A stretch of 64,000 nucleotides of DNA from Acidobacteriota bacterium. GTDB taxonomy: Bacteria; Acidobacteriota; Vicinamibacteria; Vicinamibacterales; 2-12-FULL-66-21. The DNA is taken from positions 1 to 64,000 of the forward strand of contig QHWT01000045.1 of assembly GCA_003222675.1 (NCBI GenBank). The letters are read 5' to 3'. Below the pieces are notes generated by a model. That model was not told the origin of the DNA. It made no database searches and saw only the letters and a list, made by a program, of their open reading frames with translations. The position numbers and the translations under genes were made by a program. Below, in pieces: positions 50,763 to 60,444 of the stretch; within the stretch, counting starts at the first letter, position 1; every line of letters begins with the position of its first letter.

Positions 50763-52706
50763 ATGTATCCGCTCAAGTTCCGTCCCGCGCCGCTGGTCGA
50801 GATCGCCCGGAAGAACAGACAAGAAATCGTCAGAGCCGGACTGACGCGTCGTGAGTTGATCAAGCTTGGCCTGCTGACAAGCAGCGGCTACTTGATCCCG
50901 ACGCGTGGGTTGAGCGCTCAGACGAGCTGTCCTGCGGGCGTGTGTCAACTCGGATGCAGTCCACCGACCCTTCCGTTCGTCGATCCGCTCCCGATTCCCC
51001 CGGTGTTGCCGGCGCGTCCGCTCTCCGACCCGGGGTTTGCGATTCCGCCCAACGCACAGCCAAGCGGACAACCGCAGGACGCGCGCAACGAGGCACACCA
51101 GTTCCGCGATCGCTTTCCCCCGCAGCAGTTCTTCATCACCCGCATGCGGCCGAACGCGAACTTCCGGTTCAGCGAGAATGCCACGAATCTGGCGCGCATT
51201 CCTCCACAGCTGATCTGGGGGTTCAACTTGGGCGGACCAGCGGCCAGCGACGTCGCGATCACGCCCGGACCCACGATCGTGAGCCGCTACGGCACACCGA
51301 TCGTCATCCGTCGGTTCAACGAGCTGGCGCCGGACGACACCGGCTTCGGCGTGCCCGAAACCTCGACACACCTGCACAACTTCCACTCAGGTCCGGATAG
51401 CGACGGCGGCCCCTGCGATCCGGTGTTCAATCGGATCGTCCGGATCGGCCAGTTCTACGACCACTTCTACACGATGGCACGCGCCGGGTTCGACACGGAT
51501 GAATTCCGCGCCACCAACGGCGACGTCCGGGAAACGCTAGGGACTCTCTGGTATCACGACCACCGCGTAGATCACACCGCCGAGAACACCTATAAGGGCC
51601 TCGTCGGATTTCATTACATCTTCAACGAGTTCGACACCGGCGACGAGAACACGGGATTCCATCTTCCGAGCTTTCCGCAGTTCGATGTCCCGTTGTTCGT
51701 GGCCGACAAGCTGTTCACACCAGAAGGAGAGATCTGTTTCGATCCGTTCGGCTTCGACGGTCTCGTGGGAGACAAGTTCGTGGTGAACGGACGCATCCAG
51801 CCGTTCTTCGAGGTGCAAAAACGGCGCTACCGCTTCCGAATCCTCGACGGCGGGCCGTCGCGTTTCTATCAGTTCTTTCTCACGAACCCGGACAATCCGA
51901 GCCAGTCAATCCCGTTCTGGCAGATTGCCAACGACGGCAATCTGCTGCCGCGGCCGATCGAGATCACGAGCACGCGAATCAGCGTCGCGGAACGGATGGA
52001 CGTCATCATCGACTTCAACAAGATCTCGGCTCGGTTCGGGCACCCAAGCCGAATCTGGCTCGAGAATCGGCTCGAGCAGGTGAATGGACGAGCGCCCACG
52101 GACAAGATCTTGCCGGCCGGCAACCCCGCGAACGTCGTGCTGGAGTTCCAGCTGGTCGGACCGGATAACGTGCCGGACCCCAGCTTCGATCCCGAACCGG
52201 TCTCGTTCCCACGCGTGCCCTGCAGCCCCAACGACTGTGTGTTCGCGCCGATCTGCCTGCCGCGGCTGCCGAGCGACAACGCTGCCGCGCCGACCGATCG
52301 AATCCGATTGACGCGCTCATTCCGGTTCGAACGCGGCAACGGTCAGTGGCAGATCAACGGCCAGTTCATGGACTGCACGCGCTTCCGCTTCACCGTCCAA
52401 CGCAACACCGCGGAACGGTGGATCCTGCGGAACAATTCCGGCGGGTGGCAGCACCCGATCCACATCCACCTGGAGGAATTCCGGATCATCCGGCGGAACG
52501 GCCGGTTGATTCAATGCGGCGACGTGGAATTCTCCCGGAAGGACGTGGTGCGTCTTGGATTCAACGAGGAGATTGAGATCGTGATGCGGTTCCGGGACTT
52601 CCGCGGCGGCTACCCGATGCACTGCCACAACACCGTTCACGAAGATCATCAAATGATGCTGCTCTGGCAGGTGCAGGACATTGGCGACAACAACCCCGAG
52701 CCGTAG
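50763..52706 (+). CDS. multicopper oxidase, Tat-exported, copy 2
   Basis: The 647-residue product has a long N-region before the Tat motif (LTRRELIKLGLLTSSGYLI). Copper motifs are HLHNFH (203-208, with Asn where copy 1 has Gly), WYHDH (His265/267), HPIHIH (564-569) and HCHNTVHEDHQMM, giving Cys621, His626 and Met631 as type-1 ligands. It has several extra Cys residues (CPAGVCQLGC, CSPNDCVFAPIC) that may form disulfides. Copy 1 shares the fold and many segments (GDKFxVNGxIQPFxxVxxR) but they are clearly diverged paralogues. An SCO1 gene follows 17 bases downstream. Confidence 0.92.
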   Translation: MYPLKFRPAPLVEIARKNRQEIVRAGLTRRELIKLGLLTSSGYLIPTRGLSAQTSCPAGVCQLGCSPPTLPFVDPLPIPPVLPARPLSDPGFAIPPNAQPSGQPQDARNEAHQFRDRFPPQQFFITRMRPNANFRFSENATNLARIPPQLIWGFNLGGPAASDVAITPGPTIVSRYGTPIVIRRFNELAPDDTGFGVPETSTHLHNFHSGPDSDGGPCDPVFNRIVRIGQFYDHFYTMARAGFDTDEFRATNGDVRETLGTLWYHDHRVDHTAENTYKGLVGFHYIFNEFDTGDENTGFHLPSFPQFDVPLFVADKLFTPEGEICFDPFGFDGLVGDKFVVNGRIQPFFEVQKRRYRFRILDGGPSRFYQFFLTNPDNPSQSIPFWQIANDGNLLPRPIEITSTRISVAERMDVIIDFNKISARFGHPSRIWLENRLEQVNGRAPTDKILPAGNPANVVLEFQLVGPDNVPDPSFDPEPVSFPRVPCSPNDCVFAPICLPRLPSDNAAAPTDRIRLTRSFRFERGNGQWQINGQFMDCTRFRFTVQRNTAERWILRNNSGGWQHPIHIHLEEFRIIRRNGRLIQCGDVEFSRKDVVRLGFNEEIEIVMRFRDFRGGYPMHCHNTVHEDHQMMLLWQVQDIGDNNPEP

Positions 52707-52723
52707 CTAAAGGAGGAACGGAG

Positions 52724-53365
52724 ATGGCCGTCACAAGGCGACACTGGTTGGCCGCGGTGGGACTGGCGCCGATGATGGGAGCGCTGGTCGCGCGTGCCCA
52801 AACGCCGGGTGCGGAGATCGCAGTCCCTCGGCTCTCCGGACGCGAGCGGATCCGTCGGTATCACCTGCCCAACGTCGAGTTGATCGCGCACACGGGACAG
52901 CACGTGCGCTTCTACGATGATCTCATCAAAGACAAGAAGGTGATCATTAATTTCATGTACGCCAAGTGCGAGGGCATCTGCGTGCCCGTGACGACGAATC
53001 TCGTGCGCGTACAGAAACTCCTTGGCGATCGTGTGGGACGAGATATCTTCATGTACTCGATAACACTAAAGCCGGCGGACGACTCTGTGGAGAGTCTTCG
53101 CGAGTACGCCGAGCAGCACCACGTCGGTCCCGGTTGGCTGTTTCTAACCGGTGCGCCACCGGACATCGAGCAGCTACGCCGCGCGCTGGGCTTTACGTAT
53201 GCCGATCTGGCAGAAGACGCGGACACCTCGAACCACATCGGCATGCTGCGGTACGGCGTGGAGCCCCTGACACGGTGGGCTGCGTGTCCCGGCATGGCCA
53301 ACCCCGAACATATCGTGCGATCGATCCTGTGGGACCTGGGGATAGACGAAGGAGAACCGCAATGA
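52724..53365 (+). CDS. SCO1/SenC copper chaperone, paired with MCO copy 2
   Basis: AAAGGAGGAA precedes the ATG. The 213-residue product has a Tat-like start (TRRHWLAAVGLAPMMGALV) and the SCO fold with Cys82-Cys86 (KCEGICVP) and His171 (SNHIGM). The FYDDLIKDKKVIINFMY segment is shared with the copy at 22231. The copper-site residues occupy the same positions as in that copy, but the CxxxC interior differs (EGI against TTQ). Its stop overlaps the next ATG (ATGA), so the three genes form one operon. Likely role: copper delivery to the MCO. Confidence 0.92.
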   Translation: MAVTRRHWLAAVGLAPMMGALVARAQTPGAEIAVPRLSGRERIRRYHLPNVELIAHTGQHVRFYDDLIKDKKVIINFMYAKCEGICVPVTTNLVRVQKLLGDRVGRDIFMYSITLKPADDSVESLREYAEQHHVGPGWLFLTGAPPDIEQLRRALGFTYADLAEDADTSNHIGMLRYGVEPLTRWAACPGMANPEHIVRSILWDLGIDEGEPQ

Positions 53366-54312
53366 GGACCATGGCGGTGGTGAGAGTTGGATTCGCCACG
53401 TTCTGGTTGACCGCGCTCGCGCTTGCGCCGGTGGATGCGCAGCTGGGCAAGCTGACCGAGATTTCGCTCGCGGACAATCTGACGGCTTCCCAGGCCGGCG
53501 GCGGCGGCGGTCCAGAAGCCGTCGCGTCCGATGGCACCTACATCTGGGTCGCCGAGCAGTTCGCCGATAGTGTCACGCGCCTCGATCGCTTGACGGGCCT
53601 GCCGCTCGGCACCTTCGCTGTGGGGAAACGGCCGGTCGCCCTCCTCGCCGTCGGGTTGACGCTCTGGGTAGCGAACCTCGAGAGCGACACGCTGACGAAG
53701 CTGCGCACGAGTGACGGCGCCGTACTGGGAACGTTCCGCGTGGGCGATGGTTCCGGCGGGCTCGCGTTCGACGGCGTCAACCTGTGGGTCGCACAGCGGA
53801 CCGGCAACACCGTGAGCCAGGTGTCACTGGATGGCGCCGTGCTCGCGACATTCCGTACCGGCCGGCGTCCGCTGAACCTCACGTATGACGGCGTTAACAT
53901 CTGGGTTGTGAACAATCTCGAGAACACGGTCATCAAGCTCCGCCCGAGCGACGGCGCGATCGTTGGACGAATCCGCACCGGCAACGGGCCCTTCGGGATC
54001 CTGTATGACGGCGCGGCGATTTGGGTCACGAATTTCTTCAGCCGCACCGTTATGAAGGTGCGCCCGGGCGACGGCGCGCTGTTGGGGACGTTTTCAGTGG
54101 GAGACGGCGCGGCGGGGCTTGCAGCCGACGGCGGGAGCATCTGGGTCGCCAATAACGGCAGCAGCACGGTAACGCGGTTGGATCGGGCCACGGGTGCCGT
54201 CATTGGCACCTATGCGTCGGGGCCAGGTCCGTTCGGCATCGCGTTCGATGGCCAGAACATGTGGGTCGCTAACTTTGCTGGCAGCTCCATATCCACGACA
54301 TTGTCGCGGTAG
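53362..54312 (+). CDS. secreted YVTN/Vgb-like beta-propeller, third gene of the MCO operon
   Basis: GGAG lies eight bases before the ATG at 53362, which overlaps the SCO1 stop by four bases. The 316-residue product has a signal peptide (VGFATFWLTALALAPVDA) and six propeller repeats of about 42 residues with the core DGxxIWVAN and a TxLRxSDGAVLGTF strand (for example GVNLWVAQRTGNTVSQV, AAIWVTNFFSRTVMKVR). No haem or metal motif is visible. Its translational coupling to the SCO gene suggests that it works with the oxidase, perhaps as a docking or substrate protein. Confidence 0.88.
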   Translation: MRTMAVVRVGFATFWLTALALAPVDAQLGKLTEISLADNLTASQAGGGGGPEAVASDGTYIWVAEQFADSVTRLDRLTGLPLGTFAVGKRPVALLAVGLTLWVANLESDTLTKLRTSDGAVLGTFRVGDGSGGLAFDGVNLWVAQRTGNTVSQVSLDGAVLATFRTGRRPLNLTYDGVNIWVVNNLENTVIKLRPSDGAIVGRIRTGNGPFGILYDGAAIWVTNFFSRTVMKVRPGDGALLGTFSVGDGAAGLAADGGSIWVANNGSSTVTRLDRATGAVIGTYASGPGPFGIAFDGQNMWVANFAGSSISTTLSR

Positions 54313-54412
54313 CTGCGTCAACGGCTGGAGGATCGTCATCATGTGCCGCGGCACGACCACGACACCAAAGGGGTGTACGAAGGTCGAACCTTTACGAGTG
54401 CGGACGGCGTGA

Positions 54413-55084
54413 TCAGACGAGACCGTGGTGCTTCGCAAACAACGCGAGCTCGAGCCTCGTCGATGCGCCGACCTTGTCGTAGATCTTCGTGAGATGGTGC
54501 TTGACGGTTTCTTCAGAAATCCCGAGCTGCTGCGCGATCTCTTTATTAGAGAGCCCACCGGTAAGGGCTATCACGATGTCGAACTCGCGCTCGGTCAGCC
54601 CGAAAGGGCGCTGCGCGGCTGGCGCGTCGGGTAACGGAGACGCCTCGCGAAATGCCGCGATGAGATCACTGACCGCAGTGCGATCCACCCAGTACTCGCC
54701 GCGCATCGCAACGTGAATGCTCTTGAAAAGCAGCTCGGGGGCCGCGCCCTTCAGCACCACGCCATGAGCCCCAAGCTGCAGCGCGTTCAACACCTCCGTG
54801 CGGTCGATCGATCCGGTCACGAGAATCGTCTTGACGTGGAGGCGATTCCCTTTCAGGGCGCGAAGGGTGTCGAGTCCACCCATCCGCGGCATCGCGACAT
54901 CGAGCAGCAGAACATCTGGATTCAACTGCTTCGCCAGATCGATCGTTTGGGCTCCGTCTGCCGCGTAGCCAACAACTTCGAAGCCCGGCTCTGTCTCGAG
55001 AAGTACTCGCAATCCCTCTCGGAACAGTCGCTCGTCATCGGCAATCAGCAGTCGGATGCGTTCGCGAGTCTTAGGTCTGGACAC
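54413..55084 (-). CDS. NarL/FixJ-type response regulator
   Basis: The 223-residue product has a receiver domain (Asp16/Asp17, phosphoacceptor Asp62 in LLLDVAMPRMGG, Lys112) and a LuxR-type helix-turn-helix at about 163-220 (LTEREFDIVIALTGGLSNKE, IAQQLGISEETVKHHLTKIY). No histidine kinase is adjacent; the region upstream is debris. It is convergent with the MCO operon, so a link to that operon is possible but not shown. Confidence 0.9.
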   Translation of the reverse strand: MSRPKTRERIRLLIADDERLFREGLRVLLETEPGFEVVGYAADGAQTIDLAKQLNPDVLLLDVAMPRMGGLDTLRALKGNRLHVKTILVTGSIDRTEVLNALQLGAHGVVLKGAAPELLFKSIHVAMRGEYWVDRTAVSDLIAAFREASPLPDAPAAQRPFGLTEREFDIVIALTGGLSNKEIAQQLGISEETVKHHLTKIYDKVGASTRLELALFAKHHGLV

Positions 55085-56044
55085 GGGTCACCACAACCTG
55101 TGAAATACCGGATTGAAGCTGGATTCGCGGAACAGCCAGCCGCACGCATTACGGGATATGTCAACGCCGACACACGCTGTCTTGGCCAAGATCGTCAATC
55201 GCATAGGGACCTTGAAGATAACTGCCGCACACGAAATTCCTTCGTGGCGCGGCTGCTGTTCACGTCGTCAGCGCATGCGATCGAAACCGGGCCGTGCGGG
55301 CGCGCAGGCAGAACCATGATCGCGCGACTAGCGCGACTGCCAGCACACGACTGAGAACGGGCGCGCTTGGCCCGCCCGGCCGCCGTACTCCGCTCTCGCG
55401 GGCGTCCATCTCCACGATGTCGGTCATGGCACACGTGTGTGCAGGGACTCCGTGCCAGATCAATGTCTCTGGACGAAGAGCTCAGCGTGCGCCACGCGAT
55501 GGTCGGTCGGCGTGTCTTGCCGCAGCACGGCCGACGCAATGTGACGAAGAGGTTCGACGCGGCCCGCCTCCTGTCGGACGCATCGAACTGGAAGAAGTCA
55601 CGGTGAAGGTGACTTCTGGACAGAGCAGAATCAGCCCCGATCACCCGATCGTTGGTGCGCCATGGCGACCAGGCGATCGGTGCTGCGCTCGCAACGCGCC
55701 GGAAATGGTGGCAACAACAATGCCGAATCCATGTTCTTCGTAATGCAGGCGGCCTCCCGGTATGAAGGATTGCGGAGGCGTCATATCGACCCGCGGATTG
55801 GTGGCGCGCCGCCCGTCAAACACGTGCATGCGATTGCGGGGACGACCATTAGAAGGTCGTCGGGAGGCGCGTTGGGGAGGTCAAGTGCTAACCGGCTTCA
55901 GGTTTTTGGACGCTCGGCGAGAACCTCGCGCAACGGCCTGCAAAGGAGGCCGACCTTCTTTCGGCCTGCGATAATCTTCGCTGTTGCCACTCGAGCTAGC
56001 GTCGAATAGGCCTAGTGTCCGACAGATGACATAGTTACGGTGTG
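55085..56044. other. 960-bp region of possible gene debris
   Basis: One minus frame (55463-55260) reads DIVEMDARESGVRRPGGPSA and could be the start of a sensor protein. Another (55829-55641) reads MTPPQSFIPGGRLHYEEHGF, reminiscent of an alpha/beta-hydrolase start. A third near 55990-55900 reads VATAKIIAGRKKVGLLCRPL. None is continuous or convincing. The upstream kinase expected for the response regulator is not present. Confidence 0.35.
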
Positions 56045-56368
56045 TCAGGTTGCAGACAGAGCATCCCGGTGCCACTCAGCCAATGAGCCGACGGTCACCT
56101 GCTTCGAAGGCCAAGGGGGCGCGATCGACGCATCCAGTGTCGTGAGGTGCACGCTCTCAGCCCAGGGGATCGGGACGTCACGCTCTGCGCCTTTGAAATT
56201 TGGATCACTGCTGGCGACGTAACCGGCGAGTTGGATGTCAACCACTGGAACCTGTCGATCGGTGTTGATCGCGCGTATTGGTTCAAGACGAGTGAGGGAA
56301 GTAGTGACGATCCGACGCTGACGGCCGTCACAGATGAGTTGCTCGTAGGTCGGCGGTGATGCGTCCAC
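56045..56368 (-). CDS. hypothetical protein, possibly a gene end
   Basis: The 107-residue frame contains IRAINTDRQVPVVDIQLAGY, VASSDPNFKGAERDVPIPWA and SIAPPWPSKQVTVGSLAEWH. It looks like a folded soluble domain, but I do not recognise it. There is no signal peptide and the ribosome site is weak. Confidence 0.35.
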   Translation of the reverse strand: MDASPPTYEQLICDGRQRRIVTTSLTRLEPIRAINTDRQVPVVDIQLAGYVASSDPNFKGAERDVPIPWAESVHLTTLDASIAPPWPSKQVTVGSLAEWHRDALSAT

Positions 56369-56547
56369 GGCCCTACAACAGCGGTGGGCACGACACGTCT
56401 GCGCCGATTTGACCTATCAGGCCGTCAGGAGACACACCAAACAGGGGTGATCTTAATGATTGCGGCCGGACATCGACCCCTAGGGATTCATGGTAGTCGT
56501 TGAATGGGTGGCCGTGCGGTCATTCTGAAAACCCTGTCAGCTAAGGC

Positions 56548-56805
56548 CTAGTCCGTTCGTTCTCCTACCTCACGTTCCGCCTGAAGCCAATCGTCCATGT
56601 CGTGACCGTCCTCGCATCCTCGGTCGCAATAGATTTCGAAGGCGCGACGCGCGACACCATCACTCGCGGTCTTTTGACCTGGCCCGCCCGCCGCCCCGCG
56701 ATCATCTTGCGCCGTGTCGTCTGGGGCCATCGCTTCCTCTCGTGATTGATTCTCCGGCATCGCTGCGTCTCCGCTTGGACTGGGTGCGGATGGTGTTCTC
56801 GCCAT
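56548..56805 (-). CDS. DUF2934 small protein
   Basis: GAGAGGGAG precedes the ATG at 56805, and the longer frame to 56931 is not conserved-looking. The 85-residue product has a disordered, acidic N-terminal half and ends in RRAFEIYCDRGCEDGHDMDD with WLQAERE, the DUF2934 signature. The family is of unknown function and common in Acidobacteriota and Proteobacteria. It is divergent from the Crp/Fnr gene, sharing a 138-bp promoter region. Confidence 0.8.
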   Translation of the reverse strand: MARTPSAPSPSGDAAMPENQSREEAMAPDDTAQDDRGAAGGPGQKTASDGVARRAFEIYCDRGCEDGHDMDDWLQAEREVGERTD

Positions 56806-56943
56806 TTTCTCCCTCTCTTGGTGTGCGCCTGAACGACGCGGCGCTTGACGGCCGCGCGTGCGCCGCGGCCCGACAGCCCGGCAGCGGTCGATGTGTCCGC
56901 AATCTAACACAGCCGACCTTAAGTCATCCACCTGACAGAAGCA

Positions 56944-57699
56944 ATGAACAAGAATAGGCCGATGTCACCCAGCGCCGAACGAAACAGCCGCAATCAAATC
57001 CTGATGCGGCTCAACCGAGACGACTACGACCGATTGCGACCACACCTCGACGAGGTGTCGCTCAGCTTCAAACAGGCGATCTACGAACCACGCCGACGGA
57101 TCAATTACGTGTACTTTCCAGAGAATGGGGTTATTTCGGTCCTCACCCAGCTGGAGGACGGCAGCGCCATTGAAACGGGGACGGTTGGCAATGAAGGGAT
57201 GGTCGGCCTTTCGGCGGTGTTTGGCATCAACACAACGTCTTGCCGGGCCTTCTGCCAGGTGCCCGGCCAAGCGATTCGGCTCAAAGCAGAGATCGTGCTG
57301 GCCGAGAGGCAGCGCGGGGGCCCATTTGCCGAACTGCTCATGCGATTCGCCAATGCGACGATCGCCATGCTCGCGCAGAGCGTGGCCTGCAATCGCGCAC
57401 ACGCGCTCGAGGAGCGCATGTGCCGCTGGCTCTTGATGACCCACGACCGTGTCGGCGCTGACAGCTTCCCGTTGACGCAAGAATTTCTGGCGAAGATGCT
57501 CGGCGTTCGACGTCCGACAGCGAACCTCGCCGGCACGTCCCTGCAACGGGCGGGTCTCATTCGTAACACGCGCGGAAGGATCACGATCATCAATCGCAAA
57601 GGTTTGGAAGAAGCGTCATGCGAATGCTACTTTCAGATTCGAGATGAGTTTGCCCGGTCGCTCGGCACAGGCAGCAAGGAGCGCAGGAACAAACGCTGA
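56944..57699 (+). CDS. Crp/Fnr-family transcriptional regulator
   Basis: The 251-residue product has a cyclic-nucleotide-binding-type beta barrel (LSFKQAIYEPRRRINYVYFP, ENGVISVLTQLEDGSAIETG, TVGNEGMVGLSAVFG) and a C-terminal winged helix (FPLTQEFLAKMLGVRRPTAN, LQRAGLIRNTRGRITIINRK). There are no clustered Cys for an iron-sulfur cluster, so it is not an Fnr-type oxygen sensor. The ligand is unknown. Confidence 0.9.
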   Translation: MNKNRPMSPSAERNSRNQILMRLNRDDYDRLRPHLDEVSLSFKQAIYEPRRRINYVYFPENGVISVLTQLEDGSAIETGTVGNEGMVGLSAVFGINTTSCRAFCQVPGQAIRLKAEIVLAERQRGGPFAELLMRFANATIAMLAQSVACNRAHALEERMCRWLLMTHDRVGADSFPLTQEFLAKMLGVRRPTANLAGTSLQRAGLIRNTRGRITIINRKGLEEASCECYFQIRDEFARSLGTGSKERRNKR

Positions 57700-57850
57700 C
57701 GGCAGCGTGAAACGTCGTGACACACAGGCCGGTCTGACCGTGGTCGTGCCACAGCCGCGCGCGGCCCTGCTGCTTTCTCGCTTCGAATGTAAACACCACG
57801 GCGTGTATCGCGCGTAATGACCCAGACAAGGAAGCCACATCCGCTCGCGG

Positions 57851-58462
57851 TCATTCGGCTTTGAGCGTCTCCGCTGGATCGATAGCGACCGCGCGCCGCG
57901 CCGCGATCAAGCAGGCGAAAGAAGCTACGACAAAAAGTACAAATGGAGCCGTTGAAAATGCGACGATGTCGAGAGGCGTCACGCCGAACAATGCGCTGGC
58001 CATCGCGCGAGTGATAAATGCCGCCAGCGTTACACCAACGGCCAACCCAATCCCCGTCGTCCCCAGACCCTCGCGCATCACCATCTTCACGAGGTCGCCA
58101 CGCGTGGCTCCAACCGCACCGCGGACGGCCAACTCCCGTCTGCGTTGAGCGATATTGTAGGAAAGGACGCCGTACAGCCCCGTCGTCGCGAGGACGAGAG
58201 CCAGCGCAGCAAACGCGATCAGTACGAGTGCGGCGAACCGTGGCGCGGCGATCGAGGCGGAGATCTTCGCTTCGAGCGGTCCCATGCGTTCGATCGTCGC
58301 GCCGGGTCGCATCTGCTGAACGACGTCTTTCACCAACGGCGCCGTTGCCGTTGGTTCGCCGGTCGTCTTTACGACCAGCGTCACGGAGCCGATGTGCGAG
58401 CCGTCTCCGCGCGTGATGAAGACCTGGGACTGCGGCCGCGCATCGAGGTCCGCTGGCAGCAC
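57851..58462 (-). pseudogene. ADOP permease, C-terminal quarter
   Basis: The 203-residue frame covers the last periplasmic part (DARPQSQVFITRGDGSHIGS, VVQQMRPGATIERMGPLEAK) and the final FtsX block (LVLATTGLYGVLSYNIAQRR, AVRGAVGATRGDLVKMVMRE) to the tail ARRAVAIDPAETLKAE. The N-terminal 600 or more residues are missing, so the product could not form a permease. Confidence 0.85.
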
Positions 58463-58518
58463 GTCTTCGACCTCCGACCGGTGCGTAACGCGGTATCACG
58501 CAAGGCGAGTGGTATCCT

Positions 58519-58815
58519 ATGGACGATTCGGAACAACGAGGCGGTCATGGCGCCACAGACGTTCGGCAGCCGATTCCTCACAGAGTTCCGGCGTCCCGGT
58601 GGTCAACGCGAAACTGGCCCGCGCGCGCCGTCACGCTCCTCGACCAAGCCGATCGCCGGCAATTTATCGATGCGCTGACAAAGGTGTCGTCAGCAGCGGC
58701 GAAGCAGCTGATGACTGCAGCGCACACCGCTGAACCTGAGAACCTCGCGAAGCGGGCCGTGGCACTGATGAACTCACAAGACGCCGGCGGTGACGTCACA
58801 TTGCTCAGACTGTGA
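58519..58815 (+). CDS. hypothetical, coding-like helical segment
   Basis: The second half of the 98-residue frame (ARAVTLLDQADRRQFIDALT, AAAKQLMTAAHTAEPENLAK, RAVALMNSQDAGGDV) looks like a real helical protein. The first half (GGHGATDVRQPIPHRV) does not. Probably the remnant of a larger gene joined to unrelated DNA. Not recognised. Confidence 0.3.
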   Translation: MDDSEQRGGHGATDVRQPIPHRVPASRWSTRNWPARAVTLLDQADRRQFIDALTKVSSAAAKQLMTAAHTAEPENLAKRAVALMNSQDAGGDVTLLRL

Positions 58816-59289
58816 CCTGGATGTGATCGCTGACACGGGCGACAGTCTCAGCGAACCGCTCTGGCGAACGCGATTCTTTCGACAACGATCCACGTCACGC
58901 AAACCACGATCATACTGGCCGAACCTGCAGGCGACATCGCAAGATTCGAACGCGATGCCGATGCCGAGTCGTCACATCGGAGCGGCTCCGCGTCGCAGAT
59001 CCAGGCAATACTCCGCTAACGCAGAACGCCAAGGTTGTTTTCGCCTGAAGCAGCTGCTCACGCCCGGTGCAGCGAAACGGAAGGGCAGAACATCTGGATC
59101 ACTCAGATCGTCAACTGTAAGACCACGCTCGAGCCGGCCGAACCCGACCAGTGAGGGGAATGGAGGAAGGCGAACGCGTCTCATGAACGTTACTCCTTCG
59201 TCATGCCGTGATGTGACGACAGCAGACTCACTACTGTACGCCCGGCCCTGCAGTAGAATGCGCCGGATCTTGAACGCTTCTGTTTTTTT
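58816..59289. other. 474-bp upstream region of the aminotransferase, no gene seen
   Basis: Frames on both strands are low in motif content. The sequence from about 59240 to 59290 holds the likely promoter of the aminotransferase operon, with a T-run (TTTTTTT) at about 59283-59289, but no hexamer pair is convincing. Confidence 0.4.
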
Positions 59290-60444
59290 GTGCAGGTGAT
59301 GGCGATGACGCAAGTGATCATGCAGGTCGGGTTTTACGGTCATATCCGGCAGTACCACAACATTCAATCGGAGATCGACGCCAACATCCGGCGGGTGCTC
59401 GAGAGCGGAGAGTACGTGCAGGGACCGATGCTGAAGCAGTTCGAACAGGAGCTGGCGGCCTTCCACGGGATGGCGCATGCCGCCGGAACGGGAAACGGGA
59501 CGGACGCGATCTGGCTGGCGTTGATGGCGATGGGCATCGGGGCCGGAGACGAGGTCATCACCCACCCGAACACGTTCTTCGCGACGGCTGAAGCCATCTG
59601 GATCGCCGGCGCAACGGCCGTGTTCGTCGACTGCGATCCGCGGACGAAATGCATTGACCCACAGAAGATCGAGGCCGCAATTACATCGAAGACCAAGGCC
59701 ATCATTCCGGTGCATCTCTACGGACAGTGCGCCGACATGCCGGCAATCAGGAAGACTGCCGATGCGCATAGACTGCGCGTCATCGAAGACAACGCCCAGG
59801 CCATCGACGCCGCCGGCGATGGCTTCCGGATCGGCCAGCTGAGCGACGCGACCTCCGTCAGCTTCATCGCGCAGAAGAACCTCGGCACGTTTGGCGATGG
59901 GGGAGCGCTCCTGACGAACGACGCGAACATCGACGCGAGAGTGCGCAAGCTGCGTAACCACGGGTCGAACCAGCGCAACGTTCACAGCTTCGGCTTCAAC
60001 AGCCGGCTGGACGATCTGCACGCGGGCGTCCTCAGCGCCAAGCTGAAGCACATTCATGCGTGGAACGATCAACGTATCAAGTGGGCCGCGACGTACACCG
60101 AGGGACTGAAGGGCGCGACACATGTCGCGCTGCCGCACGTGAGGCCCGGTTATCGGCACGTATTCCATCTCTACGTCATCGAGACGAAAAATACGGCTCA
60201 CCGCGACCCATTGCTGGATTTCCTCGTCAAGAACGGCATCGACGCGAAGACCCACTACTCGATCCCGATCCACAAACAGGACGGCTATCCCTGGGGCAAA
60301 GGTGCGCGCACCGTCGGCGCGATGCCCAATGCCGAGCGCAACGCTGCCAGCTGCATCAGCCTCCCGATGTATCCCGAACTGACGACGGCCGAAGTGGACT
60401 ATGTGGTCGCGAAAGTTCTCGAATGGGACAAGGGAGCGAGGTGA
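59290..60444 (+). CDS. DegT/DnrJ/EryC1-type sugar aminotransferase
   Basis: The 384-residue product has the fold-type I pattern of nucleotide-sugar aminotransferases: GTGNGTDAIWLALMAMGIGA, TFFATAEAIWIAGATAVFVD, VIEDNAQAIDA and the PLP lysine in FIAQKNLGTFGDGGA, with HVFHLYVI near the end. GTG 59290, ATG 59299 and ATG 59305 are alternative starts. It makes 3- or 4-amino sugars on a nucleotide carrier. The next gene overlaps by four bases and encodes a dehydrogenase of the kind that makes the keto-sugar, so the pair forms a two-step route. Confidence 0.9.
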   Translation: MQVMAMTQVIMQVGFYGHIRQYHNIQSEIDANIRRVLESGEYVQGPMLKQFEQELAAFHGMAHAAGTGNGTDAIWLALMAMGIGAGDEVITHPNTFFATAEAIWIAGATAVFVDCDPRTKCIDPQKIEAAITSKTKAIIPVHLYGQCADMPAIRKTADAHRLRVIEDNAQAIDAAGDGFRIGQLSDATSVSFIAQKNLGTFGDGGALLTNDANIDARVRKLRNHGSNQRNVHSFGFNSRLDDLHAGVLSAKLKHIHAWNDQRIKWAATYTEGLKGATHVALPHVRPGYRHVFHLYVIETKNTAHRDPLLDFLVKNGIDAKTHYSIPIHKQDGYPWGKGARTVGAMPNAERNAASCISLPMYPELTTAEVDYVVAKVLEWDKGAR

